DNA from: Alisma plantago-aquatica
Taxonomy: Eukaryota > Streptophyta > Magnoliopsida > Alismatales > Alismataceae
Assembly: GCA_963693085.1 (NCBI GenBank)
Contig: OY856413.1
Span: 538,798,879-538,862,878 of the forward strand
Direction: 5' to 3'
Length of the DNA: 64,000 nucleotides
Made by a program: the position numbers and the translations under genes. Each line of letters starts with the position of its first letter. Position 1 is the first letter of the stretch. Shown here one piece after another: positions 59,856-64,000 of this stretch. The notes under the pieces are model-generated. The model worked only from the letters and a program-made list of their open reading frames with translations. It searched no databases and was not told the DNA's origin.

Positions 59856-61483
59856 TGGTGACAATCATAGTCACTTTATAGTTGTATGAAATAAAAGGCA
59901 TCCAACAGTTACTTTATAGTTCAGAAATCACTGTGAAACTAAAGAGATTATTCATAAGCGTAACCACATACCTATTTAGTAGATTTCTCAAGCTAATATC
60001 AATTCCAACTAAGAAAGAAATCCAAGCAAGTAATTCAACCACATAATGAAGAATATTGAAAAACACATGTACTCTATTTAATACACACTTTATCAAGATT
60101 CCTTCTATTCAACTTGAAATCTCTTCCTAAGGTTTCTGTATCCATTTTAGGGTTTCATTTTGCATTTAGGGTTTCACTTCATTTTCTATTCTAAACCCTA
60201 TTTCTATTCAATTACTTACAAACTCTAATTTGGATTAAAGGCACACTTAAACATTAATTAAGCCCATTATGCCTCTTTTATGTTAAAACTACCATTTTTA
60301 TCCTTTTAATCCATGGCAAGATCATTATACTCATTTATCATCAATTCATAGTTCATTATGGCCTGATTCACAAATGAAATCTATATATCATTAAATCCAC
60401 TTTTTATTCATCAGAAAACCCTAATTACTATATTAAGGGTATTTACCCATAATTAGGAATCTTTGTACTCGAAATAGATTAGAACCATCATATCTCAACT
60501 TTGTACATGAATTTGACCAATTAAAATCATTAAGGACCATAATAACCACAATTAGGGTTCAAGGTTCATTAAATCATATGGAACCCTAAATTAATCAAAT
60601 TATGCATGGAGATAATCCTTTTAGATCTAATATGCCCTTTTTATTAACAACATGTTAATATCTATTTTAAACACTCACATAACTCCTTTCTAATTCATTA
60701 ATCATCAAAGGTTAGGGTTTTTCATTGATTAACTATTAAAGATAGCACCATGATATATTTTTTGAATAGAAAGAGAAATTAGGCTTCAATAATGATTTCT
60801 TTATGTTCCTCTCGTTCTGAGGATCAATTTTCATATATTACTTGTCCTAATCAAAGTTACCAATATTTAATTACGAATTTAACAAGATTTCACTTACTTG
60901 GGCCAATCAGATTGCGGCCACGTCACTTCACCCATGCAATGATCTCGCGACTTGGAAACATTTTGAAATGTCTAATCTACCCTTGTGTAAGTTGAGTGGG
61001 TCTTCAGCCCGCGGAGGGGCAAACCCGTCCAACCGGCCCTCCTCCTTTCTTCTACCTTGCGCAACCCTAAGCTGCTGCTACATGCACCGAGCGTAGCCCT
61101 TGCAAGGTCGCTCCTCCCCTCCCGAGGTGAGAGGGTCTCCGCCAGCTACTCCCATGGATCCGCCATACCACCCTCCACATAGTGCACCTCTGGATCGTGA
61201 CCTAAGTGGCATGTTTTGGCACGTCAGGCTTGCATCTTCCAGTCGACCTTGTAGCCATATGTTGGCTGTTGCGCAAGCTCCATAGCATGGGGAAGATGGC
61301 AGTGCTCCCCTGCGGTGTTGTGGGAGCACCCTGCTTCCACTAAGACCTTGACACAACCCCTTGGTGTACTCAGGATAGATCAATACCATCAACTAGGGTT
61401 TGTACGCAAAGAACTGCGAAGAAGAAGAAGAAGGAAGAGAGGTGCGCGTGGGATCCTTCCTGGACTTGAACTGGAGGGTCTAC

Positions 61484-61493
61484 CCTTTATATG
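61484..61493 (-). promoter_or_regulatory. TATA box of chromovirus M LTR
   Basis: Minus strand CATATAAAGG, preceded by a C8 run (the G run at 61493-61501) and followed by GTTCAAGTCC..; position divides U3 (about 0.95 kb) from R/U5 (about 2.4 kb). Confidence 0.6.
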
Positions 61494-62437
61494 GGGGGGG
61501 GTATCCACACCCCAGATCATTTTCCCACAGAGCAATCAAGGCTTCTCCTTATAGGAAAAGGATTTTCCTTACTTTAGAAGTATCCTTCTATCTCTTCATG
61601 TACTATGTTCATTTGATATTAGGAAATTCGAGAATTATCTCTTTTAATATCCTTGCTCTTGGCTTTTAATTCATTGGCCTCGAAATTATATATCTCCTTA
61701 AGTAGGAAATACTTCCTTTTGATCAATATTACATAATCCATTAATTATTTATTCCCATTATCTTCTTATTTTTCTATTATTGGTATTTTCTCTATCTTTC
61801 TTCTTTATTGGGACTCCTTGGATCCCAAGACACTCTATTATTTCGAAATTCCTTTTCAAGGATACTTATTATCCTTCTAGATGCATCTATATGCATTATT
61901 TCACATTATCATGTTTATTTCTCATTAAAATATCTCTTTTTGAGGATTTCTCTTTATTTCTCTTTTATTTTCCTCATTGGTATTCCTTTTAACATTAGGA
62001 ATCCTTGGAATACGAAATTCCACCAAGAATAACTCAATTATACCTCTTTTCACTTGTTTTCCACATTTTACCATTGTTTTCAATTTCTTTCTTAATAAAG
62101 AAATACTTAATTCATCTTTTCTTTTCTTATTGCCTTTTCTTTGCAACTTTGGACTCCTTGGAACCCAAGGAACCCAAGAGGCACGAAATCCCTCTTTGGA
62201 TTTTCCTTCTAGGGGTTTCCATCTCATTCTTTTCTCAAAAACTCAACTATTCATTTACTAATTGAATTTTCTTGTTATTTGGGCCCAATAGCCAATAAAG
62301 CCCACAACACAATCATCAAGACTATTGTAAAAAAAATCCATTTATTCAAAACAAATCATATCTTTATTTGTTCAAAAATCATTAATATGGGAAATTACAT
62401 TTCTCGACAAATGAACCCAAAAATTGGGGTTGTAACA

Positions 62438-62452
62438 TCCTTCCCCTCTTAT
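62438..62452 (-). other. Polypurine tract of chromovirus M
   Basis: Minus strand ATAAGAGGGGAAGGA, directly before the LTR start TGTTACAACC. Confidence 0.8.
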
Positions 62453-64000
62453 AGGAATTTTGTCCTCGAAATTCTATCAAGCAAATAAATAATTCAAGAT
62501 AAGACTTTTCCATGTCCATCATTGGCCCCTGTGTGGCTTCACCTTACTCATAGCGCTTCTAAAGAACCTTTATCATCACATATTCTTTTCTCTGAGTTCT
62601 TTCATCCTGACATCTATAAACTGCGTAGGTGACTCAGGCCATTTCAGCCTCCCTTGGGGCTCACTAGGTTCATTGCTCGCACATGGTCTGGGTACCTCAC
62701 ATAGTGCTCTAATTTGGACACATGGAACTCATCACATATTACTTTATCCTGAGGGGTAAGATCAAACTTAACCTTCACCACCAAACCATGTCAAAAGAAC
62801 CCATGCACCAGGGACTCAGCTCTCTTAGCTATAACTTAGAGGGGTTGAATTTTCATGTCACATATTCTCCCACAGTGAACTGCATGTCAGTCTACTTTGC
62901 ATCCGCTCATGAATCCCGTCATCTCTAGGCTCCTTTCATCCATTGCATGATCAAAGAGACTTCATCTACACGCATTGTGGCCCTTTTCTAACTATCACGT
63001 GGTCCTTTCACCAACATCACCTTACTGAAGTGGTGACCGACACAACCTCTCTTATAGAGCTTCTTTAAATCCCAATACTGGCTATGGTGGTCATCATCAC
63101 ATCTTTCATAGGACAAGAACTGTCTCTAGATATCACCCTGAATGAGCACACACACTCTCATCAGACCCTTTAGTCTGGATCATACTAACCATTAGTTAGT
63201 TAGAGGTGATAAACTATGCTAACATAGAGTTCTTCATGTTTCTACTTCCACCTCACGGAAGTGAACCTTTAGGTTATACTCAAGAACTTTTGAACTCACC
63301 TCCTGGTGTAGTTGAACCATCTCTCTCATATGCAGTTCAACCCGATCTGTCCCTTGACAGTACTCTTTCTTTCTCATGTCATCTAGGTAAGGCGATCTAC
63401 CATAACCCATATTGCATCTCGACCTTCCTTGGTCTTGGGGAGACTTACAACATCCATAGTGATGAACTCCCTTTTCCCCTCTCGAGAACTCTTTATACTC
63501 TATATCGATACACTGGGTTACTGGTGTTCATCCTTCCCTCCTGGCTTGCATGGCGACAAGCCACGTGCAACTTCATCTTAAGCATCTCAAGTACTACTAT
63601 CACTTACTATCTTTGTAGTACGGTGTATCATGATTTCCTATATGTCATGATTCCTCAAGATCAATTCCTCAGAAACCTTAAACCACTCTAATCAGGGTTT
63701 CATCACCTCCCTTTCCAAAGAAGTGCATTTGAGGCTCTACAACCATCCTTTCATTGCATCAAGGCCTAGGCTGGCTAACCAAATAACCATTAACTTGTTC
63801 AACAGATCTCATTACATCTGAGTATTAGTCAAACATATCTCCTTCCCAAACATAGGATTAGCCTAACAACCTCTTCTAGCTTCTAGCCAAACTAGTCAGA
63901 TACATCTCCACCAGAGCATCCATTACCACTTCACATCCTTAGGTATTAGGTAACATTGAAGACATACACTTCCATGTATTTCACTTATCATCTCAAACTC
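62453..64000 (-). pseudogene. Chromovirus M integrase and chromodomain (continues past the window)
   Basis: Minus strand, frames shift often. From the 3' end upward: IEFRGQNS at about 62460-62490, the usual terminal box next to the polypurine tract; a chromodomain remnant with KVLWKRYE (62550-62572), EATQGPM and SYLELF; WPESPTQFIDVRMKELREKN (62570-62650); DEFHVSKLEHYVRYPDHV (62680-62740), the integrase C-terminal box; LSPWCMGSFDMV (about 62800); DMQFTVGEYV (about 62860); REFITMDVVSLPKTKEG and RDAIWVMVDRLT (63385-63471), which hold the first catalytic Asp; and a zinc-finger remnant (about 63480-63600). The gag, protease, RT and 5' LTR must lie to the right of 64000. Plus-strand open frames here (such as 63206-63691) are shadows. 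Confidence 0.85.

Larger units (their letters stand above)
59101..62437 (-). repeat. 3' LTR of chromovirus M
   Basis: 3337 bp with inverted ends TGTTATGACCCC and GGGGTTGTAACA. CTTTG (59096-59100) is the left half of the likely target duplication; the other half is outside the window. Polypurine tract and pol end adjoin its right side, so the element is on the minus strand. It contains a (TA)n tract at 59820. TATA box at 61484. Confidence 0.88.

Noticed and set aside
63206..63691. 161-codon plus-strand open frame
   Set aside because: It is antisense to the integrase of chromovirus M, whose motifs are clear on the minus strand.

Overview
This is a plant nuclear window made almost entirely of nested transposable elements. 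I found no rRNA, tRNA or host protein-coding gene that I can support. The lineages are plant-type: a Ty3/gypsy chromovirus, Athila-type Ty3/gypsy elements with tRNA-Asp primer sites, Ty1/copia-like solo LTRs, a CACTA (En/Spm) element with a TNP2 gene, and hAT-type MITEs. The composition is AT-rich, with decay at CpG sites. This suggests a large, repeat-rich, methylated angiosperm genome; I cannot name the species. Most short open frames are chance frames inside LTRs or fragments of decayed gag-pol genes.

Layout. Element A, the oldest, is a minus-strand chromovirus with its 3' LTR end at 3496 and its 5' LTR at about 32868-35950. Its gag-pol is cut by a 483-bp hAT MITE (6282-6764), a 2.1-kb copia-like solo LTR (7018-9163) and the 21.8-kb element B (10394-32182). 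B is a minus-strand Athila-like retrotransposon with paired 1.9-kb LTRs, gag, protease, a reverse transcriptase missing its core, RNase H, integrase and a long 3' region that holds a second hAT MITE (15647-16382). B's RNase H is split by element C (21053-27498), which has 2.85-kb LTRs around only 735 bp of non-coding DNA.

From 35951 to about 49850 lies an older plus-strand Athila-like gag-protease remnant (I). It is interrupted by a copia-like solo LTR (H, 36744-45242), itself split by element G (37085-43821). G has two 1.7-kb LTRs, a tRNA-Asp primer site, one long gag frame and no pol, which is the layout of a gag-only (TR-GAG type) retrotransposon. A probable third hAT MITE (49858-50438) follows.

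From 51067 a plus-strand CACTA element (K) carries a decayed TNP2 transposase. It is interrupted by a 3.9-kb solo LTR (L, 52247-56149) and cut at 59100 by a minus-strand chromovirus (M), whose 3.3-kb 3' LTR (59101-62437) and integrase/chromodomain run off the window.

Target-site duplications fix most junctions: GATGT (G), CTTCA (C), CTTTC (H), ATTTA (L), GTGATGAT (second MITE), CTGAGCTC/CTAAGCTC (first MITE). Together with coding frames that resume across insertions, they give a relative order: A before B before C, I before H before G, and K before L and M. None of the elements is visibly able to move by itself; C and G keep good LTRs and priming sites and would depend on proteins supplied elsewhere.
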